Origin: Marinobacter sp. DY40_1A1
GTDB lineage: Bacteria > Pseudomonadota > Gammaproteobacteria > Pseudomonadales > Oleiphilaceae
Assembly (NCBI RefSeq): GCF_016597815.1
Contig: NZ_VCHA01000005.1
Coordinates: 186,001-250,000, forward strand
Direction: 5' to 3'
Length of the DNA: 64,000 bases
Shown here: piece after piece, positions 55,317-64,000 of the stretch
How the letters are laid out: each line of letters begins with the position of its first letter
How positions within the stretch are numbered: position 1 is the stretch's first letter
The notes under the pieces: generated by a model
Told to the model about the DNA's origin: nothing
The model's database searches: none
Seen by the model: the letters and a program-made list of their open reading frames with translations, nothing else
Made by a program: the position numbers and the translations under genes

Positions 55317-56533
55317 TGAGGTTTGCTGGCAGCAGGCTGTTTCGGGCGGGTGTTTTTTCTGTCCTTATAGCAGGGCTGGGTCTGGCGGGGTGCAGCACAA
55401 CCGATACCTTTGAACAACCGGTGCCGGTTCCTGAAGTGGACACTACCGTTACGTTTAAAACTGTCTGGAAAATGTCGGTCGGCGACGGGCATGATGACGA
55501 TTTTCTGTATCTGGCACCATTGAATGCTGGAGAGGTTGTGTATGCAGCCTCCGCTGACGGTGCGCTGGTTGCTGTGAATTCGGAAACCGGGAAGTTGCTG
55601 TGGAAGCGGGAGCTTGAAGATCGCATATTTGCGGGTGTTGGCGGGGATCTGGACCAACTCTATCTGGTCACTCGTGAAGCAGATCTGATTGCGCTCTCCC
55701 GTGAAGACGGGCGCGAACTGTGGCGCAAGGCCTTGCCCACAGAAGCTTTGGCAGCACCTCAATCAAACGGATCTCTCGTGGTAACCCAGACAACGGATGG
55801 CAGGGTTCTGGCCTTTAATACAGCTGATGGCGAAATAGTCTGGCAGTACGATGGGGTGGTGCCAGCTCTGTCGCTGAGGGCCGCTGCCGCGCCATTGGTA
55901 GGCGGCGATGTGGTGATTGCGTCGTTCTCCAACGGAAAGCTCATGGCCTTGGCTGCCGAATCGGGCCAGCCTTTGTGGCAGTACGAAGTTGGGCAGCCTC
56001 AGGGACGCACGGAGCTGGAACGGCTGGTAGATATTGCGGGTCAGCCGTTGGTGCTTGATAGTGCGATAATGGTCTCTGGATATCAGGGAAAACTTGCTCT
56101 GGTCGATATACGTACCGGTCAGGAAATATGGAGCCGTAAGGCATCCAGCTTGCAAGCCCCAATGATTGGCGGTGGCAATATATATATGTCATCTGCTAAC
56201 GGCGATGTTGTTGCCTACCGTGGCTCTGATCGCAGAGAGGTATGGCTTCAGGAGGGATTGTCCTGGCGCCAGCTGACTCAGCCGGCTGTTTACGACAACT
56301 ATCTGGTTGTTGGCGATTACGAGGGTTATCTGCATGTACTGTCTGCAGATGATGGACGCCTTGTTGGTCAGACGCGCTATGATAGTGATGGCCTCCGGGT
56401 TCCATTGCAGCGCCTGGCCAATGGTAATCTGATGGTTTTCGGAAACAGCGGTAAATTGTCTGTATTCACACTGAGGGATCGGAACGGATCTGCGCTTCCT
56501 CAACGCTCTGGCCAAAGGCCGGGCCTAAATTAA
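55316..56533 (+). CDS. bamB: outer-membrane assembly lipoprotein BamB
   Basis: 405 residues. A lipoprotein signal ends GLGLAGC near residue 26, followed by an eight-bladed beta-propeller with PQQ-type repeats (TGKLLWKRELEDRIFAG, DGEIVWQYDGVVPALSLR, TGQEIWSRKASSLQAP). It scaffolds the BAM complex that inserts outer-membrane proteins. It is coupled to yfgM and followed by der, the usual order. Confidence 0.95.
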   Translation: MRFAGSRLFRAGVFSVLIAGLGLAGCSTTDTFEQPVPVPEVDTTVTFKTVWKMSVGDGHDDDFLYLAPLNAGEVVYAASADGALVAVNSETGKLLWKRELEDRIFAGVGGDLDQLYLVTREADLIALSREDGRELWRKALPTEALAAPQSNGSLVVTQTTDGRVLAFNTADGEIVWQYDGVVPALSLRAAAAPLVGGDVVIASFSNGKLMALAAESGQPLWQYEVGQPQGRTELERLVDIAGQPLVLDSAIMVSGYQGKLALVDIRTGQEIWSRKASSLQAPMIGGGNIYMSSANGDVVAYRGSDRREVWLQEGLSWRQLTQPAVYDNYLVVGDYEGYLHVLSADDGRLVGQTRYDSDGLRVPLQRLANGNLMVFGNSGKLSVFTLRDRNGSALPQRSGQRPGLN

Positions 56534-56550
56534 CTGTATAGCGAACCATT

Positions 56551-57972
56551 ATGACCCCAGTAATTGCCCTTGTTGGCCGGCCAAATGTTGGCAAGTCGAC
56601 ATTATTCAACCAGATGACGCGTTCCCGCGATGCTCTGGTGGCGGATTTTCCCGGCCTGACCCGGGATCGCAAGTACGGTGAGGGCACTTACGAAGAGCAG
56701 CGCTTTATCGTTATTGATACCGGTGGCCTGACAGGAACAGAAGAGGGGCTGGATATCGAAATGGCCCGGCAGTCCATGCAGGCCGTAGACGAGGCAGACA
56801 TAGTTCTTTTCCTGGTTGATGGACGTGCAGGCCTGACTGCCGGGGACGAAATGATAGCGGATCATCTGCGTCGGTCGGGCAAGCAGGCTCATCTTGTGGT
56901 TAACAAGACCGACGGACAGGATCCCGATGTAGCTGCGGCTGAATTTTATAGCCTCGGGTTTGCATCAACGTTTATGGTTGCCGCATCCCACAACCGCGGC
57001 ATACGATCTATGCTCGAGATGCTCCTGCCTTCTGCAGAAGAGCGTGAAGCAGCCGATCGGGCGGATCGTTATCCGGGTATTCGCATTGGCATTGTTGGTC
57101 GTCCCAACGTGGGTAAATCCACACTGGTGAACCGCATGCTGGGCGAGGAGCGGGTGGTCGTTTATGACATGCCTGGCACGACCCGGGATAGTGTTTATAT
57201 CCCTTATGAGCGCCACGAAAAACAATATACTCTTATCGATACCGCAGGTATTCGTCGCCGCAAGAATGTGAATGAAGCGGTGGAGAAGTTTTCCATTATC
57301 AAAACATTAAAGGCCATCGACGACGCCCATGTTGTGATACTGGTTATTGATGCCCGTGAAGGGCTTGTTGATCAGGATTTGCACCTGATCGGGTTTGTCC
57401 TTGATGCGGGCCGATCATTGGTCATTGCGGTCAACAAGTGGGATGGCATGGATCCTGAAGCCCGCGCTCAAGTGAAGGAGCAGGTGAAGCGCCGCCTGGA
57501 CTTTCTCGATTATGCCGACAAGCACTATATCTCTGCGCTCCATGGCTCTGGCGTGGGGGTTCTGTACGAGTCAGTGGAAGCCTGTTATGAGTCGGCTATG
57601 GCTAAATGGCAGACCAACCGACTGACAGCCATTCTGGAGGATGCTATTGCTCAGCATCAGCCGCCTATGGTTCGTGGGCGCAGAATCAAGTTGCGCTATG
57701 CACATCAGGGGGGATCTAACCCGCCGGTAGTTGTTGTCCATGGCAATCAGACAGATGCCTTACCTGGCTCATACAAGCGCTATCTCGAAAACACGTTTCG
57801 CAAAGTGCTGAATGTGACTGGTTCACCAATCCGCTTTGAGTTCCGTTCCGCCGAGAACCCGTTCGCCAACAAGGTTGATCGGAAGACGCCTCGTCAGAAG
57901 GTTAAGCAGGACAATGATCTGAAGGTAGGTCGTCATGTGAAAAAGACCCGTCAGAAAAGCACCAAACGCTGA
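56551..57972 (+). CDS. der: ribosome-assembly GTPase Der
   Basis: 473 residues with two tandem G domains. The P-loops are [12 protein letters not shown] near 8 and [12 protein letters not shown] near 185; the matching DTGG, NKTDG, DTAG and NKWDG motifs are all present. A KH-like domain and a basic tail ([21 protein letters not shown]) bind the 50S subunit. It is needed for late 50S assembly. Confidence 0.96.
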   Translation: MTPVIALVGRPNVGKSTLFNQMTRSRDALVADFPGLTRDRKYGEGTYEEQRFIVIDTGGLTGTEEGLDIEMARQSMQAVDEADIVLFLVDGRAGLTAGDEMIADHLRRSGKQAHLVVNKTDGQDPDVAAAEFYSLGFASTFMVAASHNRGIRSMLEMLLPSAEEREAADRADRYPGIRIGIVGRPNVGKSTLVNRMLGEERVVVYDMPGTTRDSVYIPYERHEKQYTLIDTAGIRRRKNVNEAVEKFSIIKTLKAIDDAHVVILVIDAREGLVDQDLHLIGFVLDAGRSLVIAVNKWDGMDPEARAQVKEQVKRRLDFLDYADKHYISALHGSGVGVLYESVEACYESAMAKWQTNRLTAILEDAIAQHQPPMVRGRRIKLRYAHQGGSNPPVVVVHGNQTDALPGSYKRYLENTFRKVLNVTGSPIRFEFRSAENPFANKVDRKTPRQKVKQDNDLKVGRHVKKTRQKSTKR

Positions 57973-57998
57973 CAGGCCTGTTTGTTGAGCGGGGCGGC

Positions 57999-60155
57999 TC
58001 AGGCCAGCCCCGCATCCTCAACCTGTTTTGCCTGCACCGCTGTCAGTGCAATGGTAAACACAATATCCTCTACTAACGCCCCCCTCGAGAGATCGTTAAC
58101 CGGTTTCCTCAGGCCCTGAAGCATTGGGCCAATACTCACCACATTAGCGCTACGCTGAACCGCCTTATAGGTGGTGTTCCCGGTGTTGAGATCCGGGAAG
58201 ATGAACACCGTCGCCTTACCCGCAACCTTGCTATTCGGCGCTTTGCTCCGCGCTACGCTTTCGATGGCTGCAGCGTCGTATTGCAGCGGGCCATCAATAA
58301 GCAGGTCTGGCCTGCGTTCACGGGCTATTCTGGTTGCTTCTCGCACCTTCTCCACATCGTGCCCACTGCCTGACTCGCCAGTGCTGTAGCTGATCATGGC
58401 AACGACGGGCTCCACACCAAACGCTTCTGCAGATTCAGCGCTCTGGATTGCGATATCGGCCAGCTCCTCTGCATTGGGGTCGGGGTTGATGGCGCAGTCA
58501 CCGTACACCAATACCTGTTGTGGAAGCAGCATGAAGAAAACCGAAGACACTACTTTTGCATGGTCATGGGTCTTGATTAGCTGCAGGGCAGGGCGCACGG
58601 TGTTTGCGGTGGTGTGGATAGCGCCGGAAACAAGTCCGTCGGCCTCATCCAGAGCGACCATCATGGTGCCCAGAACCACGTTGTCTTCAAGCATCGCCTC
58701 GGCCATATCCGGCGCGAGCCCTTTGTGTTTGCGCAGTTCGACCATGGGAGCGATATAGTTTTTTCGCACCTCAATCGGGTCAATGATTTCAATATCCTCG
58801 GGCAGCTCAAAGCCTTGCGACGCTGCTACATCTCGAATTTCTGCTTCGTTGCCAATCAGGGCGCAGCGTGCAAGTTTGCGTTGGTGGCAAATGATTGCTG
58901 CCTGAACCGTGCGCGGTTCGCTGCCTTCTGGCAGTACGATGCGCTTGTTTGCTGCCCGCGCCCGCTCAGATAGCTGATAGCGGAATGCCGGAGGGGACAG
59001 CCGGCTCTGAACTTCAACGCGCAGGTGTTCCTGCAGCCAGTCTGTATCAATCTTGGTTGCTACTGCTTCCATTGCTTTCTCGACACGGTCGGGATCGTCG
59101 GTGGGAATCGCGTTGGAGAGGTTCGCCAGCATGTGGGCGGTTTCGTAGGTATTGGCAGGTGAGCTCAGTACTGGTAAGCCTGTATGCAGGGCCCGCGAAC
59201 ACAGGTCAATCACCCGTTGATCAGGCATAAGCCCGCCGGTCAGCATGAGGCCCGCCAGGGGAACGCCATTTAACGCCGCAACGGCCGTTGTCACAATAAT
59301 GTCTTCGCGATCGCCGGGGGTCACCATCAGGGTGCCTGGACCCAGAGTTTCCGTCATATTGCGGATGGAGCGTGCGCAGACAGATACCCTTTGCACCCGG
59401 CGAGTGTGCATCTGGCCTTCATACAGCACCGGCACATTTAGCTCCCGGGCAATATCAGACACACGCGGTGCTAATAAATCAGACTGCCACGGGATCTGGC
59501 CCAGCAAGCGGAAGCGCCCATCCCGGAACACCTTGCAGCTATTGCGGTAGTCTGGAGTTTCACCTTCGGTCTGGCTGATATTGCTGTAGGGTTCCATTCC
59601 TGAGCGCTCGGGTTCACCAAGCTTGTTGAGGATAACGGCAATCACATCCTGAGCCGAGACATCGGAAAACAGGCGTGCAGCGAAATCCAGCTCCTCATCG
59701 AGTTCGAGAGGGCTGCTCTTGCCCGGTGTGCTGACCAACACCACGTCTGAACCCAGATTACGCGCCACTTCCACGTTAAGACGGGCTATGTAGGCTTCGC
59801 GACGGTCGGGAACAAGGCCTTCAATAATCACAACATCGACATCTTTGGCGACTTTCTGGTATTCGCCTACTACTGTCTCCATGAGCAGATCGGATTTGCC
59901 ACGGTTAAGCAGGTGCTGAGCCTTCTTCAGGGGAATCGGTTCAGGGGGCTGCAGATGGCTCCGCGAACGGACAAAGGTCACGGATGAATCCTTACCATCG
60001 TTATGCCGCGACTCGGCCTGGTTTACTGACTGGTAAAAAGGCTTGTAGAATCCAACGCTGATGCCAACGCGCTCCATGGCGCGCAACAAGCCCAGACAAA
60101 CAGATGTGAGCCCAGAATCCATTGAAGTAGGTGCAATAAACAGACTTTTAGCCAT
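57999..60155 (-). CDS. pta: phosphate acetyltransferase (long form)
   Basis: 718 residues, the long three-part form. The N-terminal P-loop-like domain opens SLFIAPTSMDSGLTSVCLGL, a DRTGG-type domain sits near 220-340, and the catalytic phosphotransacetylase domain is at about 390-710 (RIVLPEGSEPRTVQAA, MISYSTGESGSGHDVEKV, IFPDLNTGNTTYKAVQR). It interconverts acetyl-CoA and acetyl phosphate. It follows ackA by 79 bases in the same direction, an acetate operon. Confidence 0.94.
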   Translation of the reverse strand: MAKSLFIAPTSMDSGLTSVCLGLLRAMERVGISVGFYKPFYQSVNQAESRHNDGKDSSVTFVRSRSHLQPPEPIPLKKAQHLLNRGKSDLLMETVVGEYQKVAKDVDVVIIEGLVPDRREAYIARLNVEVARNLGSDVVLVSTPGKSSPLELDEELDFAARLFSDVSAQDVIAVILNKLGEPERSGMEPYSNISQTEGETPDYRNSCKVFRDGRFRLLGQIPWQSDLLAPRVSDIARELNVPVLYEGQMHTRRVQRVSVCARSIRNMTETLGPGTLMVTPGDREDIIVTTAVAALNGVPLAGLMLTGGLMPDQRVIDLCSRALHTGLPVLSSPANTYETAHMLANLSNAIPTDDPDRVEKAMEAVATKIDTDWLQEHLRVEVQSRLSPPAFRYQLSERARAANKRIVLPEGSEPRTVQAAIICHQRKLARCALIGNEAEIRDVAASQGFELPEDIEIIDPIEVRKNYIAPMVELRKHKGLAPDMAEAMLEDNVVLGTMMVALDEADGLVSGAIHTTANTVRPALQLIKTHDHAKVVSSVFFMLLPQQVLVYGDCAINPDPNAEELADIAIQSAESAEAFGVEPVVAMISYSTGESGSGHDVEKVREATRIARERRPDLLIDGPLQYDAAAIESVARSKAPNSKVAGKATVFIFPDLNTGNTTYKAVQRSANVVSIGPMLQGLRKPVNDLSRGALVEDIVFTIALTAVQAKQVEDAGLA

Positions 60156-60234
60156 AGAAAGAGGTTCCGGTAGTTCAGGTAATAAGTTCTGGTGGCAGGT
60201 TCTGGCGATAGAGTAAGCTGACAGCCCGGCAGAT

Positions 60235-61425
60235 CTATCTAAAACTGGCAGCCAGGCGCGAAGCCTCGCGTGCGATTACAAGCTCTTCATTAGTCGGGAC
60301 GACCAGGACCGGGAATCGCGAACCGGCACTTTCTATTCTGCCACCGCTTTGACGACCGTTGTGCTCATTCCTGTCTGCATCCAGCTCAAACCCGAGCAAC
60401 TTCAGATGACCTAGTGTTTTTTGCCTGACCCGACTGCTGTTTTCGCCAATACCGCCAGTGAAAACCAGTGCATCAAGGTGGTCCAGTGATGCCATCATGG
60501 CGCCAACGTACTTTGCCAAGCGGAAACAGAATATGTCGATGGCAAGAGCTGAAGGCTCGTGTCCTTGATCAGCCAATTCACACAGGGTGCGCATATCGTT
60601 GGTTTTGCCAGAGATTCCAAGGAGCCCGCTGTTCTTGTTAAGTTCCTTATGAACGTCGGCTAACTGCATACCCCGGGAACTCAGGTAATCAAAGAGCCCT
60701 GGGTCAATGTCACCGCAGCGGGTTCCCATTACCAGCCCTTCCAGCGGTGTTAGCCCCATGCTGGTGTCGACACTGAAACCATCTTTGATTGCCGTAATAC
60801 TGCAACCATTGCCCAGGTGGGCGGAAATGATCGAGGTGGTTGCAAGGGTTTTGTCGAGTAGGCGAGCGGCTTCGTTGGCCATGAAGAAATGGCTGGTTCC
60901 GTGGAATCCATAACGCCTTACGCTCCAGTCCCGATAGAAGGATTCGGGCAGTGCATATAGGTATGCATGGGGTGCAAGAGTCTGGTGGTAAGCGGTATCA
61001 AACACGGCGACTTGCGGTGTTTCGGGAAATTGCTCCCGGGTGGCTTCAATCCCGGCAAGATTGACCGGGTTATGAAGCGGAGCCAGGCCTGCGCAGTCGT
61101 TGATGGCTTCAACCACATCATCGTTGATCAGAACAGCTTCGCGGAAGGTTTCGCCCCCGTGCACCACGCGGTGCCCTACAGACGTGGGGGCTGCCGGCAT
61201 TAACTTACGCTCGCGAAACGCCAATACCAAAGCCGTCAAAGCCTGTTTGTGGTTGGCATTGCGCGGCAGAGGTACAGTGCGGTCATCACCATCGATTCGC
61301 GCAAATGCGTCTGATCCGTTCAGTCTCTCTGCTATCGCAGAGGCCAATTTGTTTTCATTTTCATCGAATAGCGCAAGTTTCAGAGACGAACTGCCGCAGT
61401 TAACGACAAGAATGGATTGTGTCAT
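60235..61425 (-). CDS. ackA: acetate kinase
   Basis: 396 residues. It converts acetyl phosphate and ADP to acetate and ATP. The ASKHA fold motifs are intact: LVVNCGSSSLKLALFD at the start, VGHRVVHGGE near 83, FDTAYHQT near 145, RRYGFHGTSHFF near 168, SAHLGNGCSITAIKDG near 200 and VFTGGIGENSSRVR near 318. It comes first of the ackA-pta pair and starts 22 bases after the GGDEF-EAL gene stop, so read-through from that gene is possible. Confidence 0.95.
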   Translation of the reverse strand: MTQSILVVNCGSSSLKLALFDENENKLASAIAERLNGSDAFARIDGDDRTVPLPRNANHKQALTALVLAFRERKLMPAAPTSVGHRVVHGGETFREAVLINDDVVEAINDCAGLAPLHNPVNLAGIEATREQFPETPQVAVFDTAYHQTLAPHAYLYALPESFYRDWSVRRYGFHGTSHFFMANEAARLLDKTLATTSIISAHLGNGCSITAIKDGFSVDTSMGLTPLEGLVMGTRCGDIDPGLFDYLSSRGMQLADVHKELNKNSGLLGISGKTNDMRTLCELADQGHEPSALAIDIFCFRLAKYVGAMMASLDHLDALVFTGGIGENSSRVRQKTLGHLKLLGFELDADRNEHNGRQSGGRIESAGSRFPVLVVPTNEELVIAREASRLAASFR

Positions 61426-61446
61426 GTTTCCCTGGTTCCCTGAGTG

Positions 61447-63864
61447 TCACGTTTGTGTCTGGTGATTGGTATTGAGCCATTCATTGAACTCCCCGGCAGG
61501 GAGTGGGCGGCTGTAGAAATAGCCTTGAGACATATCACAGCCTTCCTGCTTCAGGAAAAGGGTCTGTGCTTCCTCTTCAACGCCTTCCGCTATGATAGTC
61601 AGGCCCAGGCTGTGTGCCATGTTGATTATCGCACGCACAAGGGAGCCTCCCCCTTGGGTTTTGGTCACATCGTTGATGAAGGTGCGGTCGATTTTCAGGG
61701 TGTCGAACGGGTAGCTCTTGAGGTAACTGAGAGCTGAGTAACCCGTACCGAAATCATCGACGGAGAGGCGAATGCCAGCCCTATCCAGTTCCCTGAGAAT
61801 TTCGGCAGTTTCGATTGAGTTGTCTAGCAGCAGGCGTTCGGTAATTTCCAGTTCCAGCAACTGCGGAGCCAGGTCGTTGTTTGATAGCGCGCGCATCACT
61901 GCGTTGATAAACCCGGAGTCCCTGAACTGTCTTGGTGACACGTTGACTGAAATTCCAATGTCCCGGCCAGTGATTGCCCTCCAACCGGTGGCTGCAAGGC
62001 AGGCTTGCTCAAGCACCCATTCGCCAATGGCAATGATAAGACCTGTCTCCTCGGCCAGCGGAATAAAGCGATCCGGCATTATCATGCCCATAGCAGGGTT
62101 GTTCCATCGCAGTAGCGCTTCTACAGCGTGCACTTCGCCGGTAGCGGTCTTAACAATTGGCTGAAAATAAAGTTCGAACTCGTTCAGCTCCAATGCTCTC
62201 CGCATGCGGGATTCCATTTGTAGCCGCTCATGGGATACCTCAGACATTTCGGGGGTGAAGTGTGCGTATGAGCTTTTGCCCTGACGCTTTGCCTGATACA
62301 TGGCAGCATCCGCGTGCTGTAGAAGGGTGCCGCTGTTGTCGGAATCGGTCGGGAAAATTGCAATACCGATGCTGGTCGTAACAAAAACTTCCTGGCCATT
62401 CAGGGTATAGGCCGGAGTAAAGTTTGAAAGAATGCGCTCAGCTACCTGTGCCGCGGATTCAGAGCCATTTAGCCCTGGCAGTATCACAAGGAATTCGTCG
62501 CCGCCAAGTCTTGCAACGGTGCTTGTTCCCCGCAGACAGCTGGATATTCGCCTCGCAGCTTCAATCAGCAGATTATCGCCGGCATCGTGGCCCAGGGTGT
62601 CGTTGATGTGCTTGAAGTTATCAAGATCCAAAAACATGACCCCAACCATGGAGCCCTCGCGGCGAGCTTGAGCCAGTGCCAGTTTGAGCCGGTCTAGCGC
62701 GAGCATGCGGTTAGGCAAACCCGTCAGTATGTCGTAGTTTGCCTGGCGCAATAACTGCTGCTCGTAGCGTTTTCGGATGCTAATGTCTTCACCAAGAATG
62801 AGGTAGCCCGTTGCTTCACCGGTGCCGTCCTTTATGGGTGTTACGATCAACTGCTCCCAAAAGCGCTCGCCATTGCGCCGTGCACTGTTCACTTCACCCT
62901 GCCACACACCAACGCGCTGAACCTGCAGGCGGATGGATTGCCATAGTTGGCGGTTTTCACGGATTTCCATGCTGTTGTCGCTTAATGCGCCAGGGTGTCG
63001 GCCGACAATCGCTTTTGCGTTATAACCCGTAAGCTGTGTGAACTTGTGGTTTGCAAACTCGACCCGCCACTGACGGTCGCAAATAACAACGGAGGAAGGG
63101 CTTTGCTCAATTGCCATGGAAAATTTATGGATTTCGGCGGCATCTTTTTCCTGGCGCACCATGTCGTCATTCAGACGCTCGCGCATCTGATTTATTGCAT
63201 CGCTTACCCGACCAATTTCATCGTTGCGGTGCGACGGCGTGTCTGGACGGTCAAGAGTTAGAGGTGTGCCGAGGTTCTTCAGGGAGATGTCTTTGGCGTA
63301 GTTGGCCATAGTTGTCAGATGGCGGGTAACAAAATGCTGAAAAACCCAGATGATTAGTATCGATACAAAAAAAGTCTTAAGGAATTGAGTGGCGAGAATA
63401 ATGCCTACCTTAACTTTCAGGTCCTCATAAACACGATCCAGATTGGCTGTTACCGTGAGTTCACCCAGCTTGAATGTCCCTTCGCCCTCGTGAACCAGGT
63501 CAAATTGGTGCGATTTGGTATCGGAACCTCGGGGGATCTCCCCCATAACCAGTTCAGAGTCGGGCTCAATGCCCAGCCTCAGATGAACAATGTCTGGCAG
63601 GCTGAGAATCCCTTCCATTTGGGTCTGGAGCAGTTTTTGGTCAAGGGCCCAAAGGCTTCGGGCCAGACTGGATGCGTATCCGGATTCAACCACATGCATG
63701 CGGCTGTCAATCTGCAAAAGGTCTTTGCGGTAATCAGAATAGATTTGAATAGCCGATGCAATCAGCGTGAAAACCGAGCTGAATAGAAGTATCCAAGCAA
63801 GCAGCCTGAAGGACAGGGGAGAGCCCGAGCGAAAACGTTGTAAGCGTGTCGGCAGTTTCGGCAT
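61447..63864 (-). CDS. PAS-GGDEF-EAL cyclic di-GMP signalling protein
   Basis: 805 residues. Two membrane segments, at about 20-42 and 155-178, flank a periplasmic sensor region of some 110 residues. A HAMP-like linker follows to about 235, then a PAS domain at about 240-360 (CDRQWRVEFANHKFTQLTGY). The GGDEF domain has an intact RLGGDEF near residue 455, and the EAL domain has VEALLRW near 578 and DDFGTGYSALSYL near 700. Both catalytic motifs look functional, so it may make or break cyclic di-GMP depending on its signal. PilZ and the degenerate HD-GYP protein are possible pathway partners. Confidence 0.92.
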   Translation of the reverse strand: MPKLPTRLQRFRSGSPLSFRLLAWILLFSSVFTLIASAIQIYSDYRKDLLQIDSRMHVVESGYASSLARSLWALDQKLLQTQMEGILSLPDIVHLRLGIEPDSELVMGEIPRGSDTKSHQFDLVHEGEGTFKLGELTVTANLDRVYEDLKVKVGIILATQFLKTFFVSILIIWVFQHFVTRHLTTMANYAKDISLKNLGTPLTLDRPDTPSHRNDEIGRVSDAINQMRERLNDDMVRQEKDAAEIHKFSMAIEQSPSSVVICDRQWRVEFANHKFTQLTGYNAKAIVGRHPGALSDNSMEIRENRQLWQSIRLQVQRVGVWQGEVNSARRNGERFWEQLIVTPIKDGTGEATGYLILGEDISIRKRYEQQLLRQANYDILTGLPNRMLALDRLKLALAQARREGSMVGVMFLDLDNFKHINDTLGHDAGDNLLIEAARRISSCLRGTSTVARLGGDEFLVILPGLNGSESAAQVAERILSNFTPAYTLNGQEVFVTTSIGIAIFPTDSDNSGTLLQHADAAMYQAKRQGKSSYAHFTPEMSEVSHERLQMESRMRRALELNEFELYFQPIVKTATGEVHAVEALLRWNNPAMGMIMPDRFIPLAEETGLIIAIGEWVLEQACLAATGWRAITGRDIGISVNVSPRQFRDSGFINAVMRALSNNDLAPQLLELEITERLLLDNSIETAEILRELDRAGIRLSVDDFGTGYSALSYLKSYPFDTLKIDRTFINDVTKTQGGGSLVRAIINMAHSLGLTIIAEGVEEEAQTLFLKQEGCDMSQGYFYSRPLPAGEFNEWLNTNHQTQT

Positions 63865-63977
63865 CTTGTACGTCAGCCACCCAGTCCGGTTGATATAAGC
63901 GGATAGTCCATTATTGGCTGACTATAACAGTCCTGTTATCCAAATTCCCTGCAAATCCGCGAAAACGTGGGAGAATT

Positions 63978-64000
63978 ATGTTCACTTTTGTATTCGCGTG
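63978..64000 (+). CDS. possible gene start, cut by window edge
   Basis: ATG at 63978 has GGGAG four bases upstream and encodes MFTFVFA before the sequence ends. It is divergent from the GGDEF-EAL gene. Seven codons are too few to judge. Confidence 0.3.

Overview
The window looks like a chromosome segment of a motile marine gammaproteobacterium close to Marinobacter (inferred from gene content and order, no database search). The evidence is a Pseudomonas-type split B12-dependent ribonucleotide reductase, flagellar rod/hook genes divided into flgBCDE and flgFGHIJKL blocks each with a sigma-54-type promoter, and the conserved order queA-tgt-yajC-secD-secF, suhB/trmJ-cysE-iscR-iscS, ndk-rlmN-pilF-rodZ-ispG-hisS-yfgM-bamB-der. 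Base composition is mid-50s GC except in the AT-rich left end.

1-3150 is accessory DNA: a run of integron-type gene cassettes, all on the minus strand, separated by at least four attC-like sites of unrelated internal sequence. The cassettes encode a basic coiled-coil-like protein (cut by the window edge), a secreted protein, an unrecognised 327-residue protein, a pair of tiny membrane proteins (one of 51 residues) and a DUF4160-type protein. No integrase gene lies beside the presumed attI end, which abuts the nrdJ terminator.

3160-10560 holds nrdJab with candidate NrdR boxes, a DUF6160-like secreted protein and a TrpXYZ-like ABC importer. 10560-24560 holds an acyl-CoA ligase, a hotdog thioesterase, a ferric-iron-type ABC importer without its ATPase, a PilZ protein, a strongly degenerate HD-GYP protein behind a CRP/Vfr-like site, the yadGH exporter pair, queF, a MASE2-type adenylate cyclase and a YdjA-like nitroreductase.

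24700-36170 is the flagellar rod, hook, ring and hook-junction cluster flgB to flgL. A tRNA-Leu(CAA) and two envelope proteins of unknown function follow. 38600-44170 couples queuosine synthesis (queA, tgt) to Sec accessory genes (yajC, secD, secF).

44280-57970 is conserved housekeeping with two oddities. SuhB has lost its catalytic aspartates. The isc operon is reduced to iscR-iscS, with IscS lacking its C-terminal IscU-binding tail and no iscU, iscA, hscBA or fdx before ndk. 57999-63864 carries ackA-pta and a PAS-GGDEF-EAL protein. Second-messenger genes recur through the window (PilZ, HD-GYP, GGDEF-EAL, adenylate cyclase), next to flagellar and pilus genes they commonly control.
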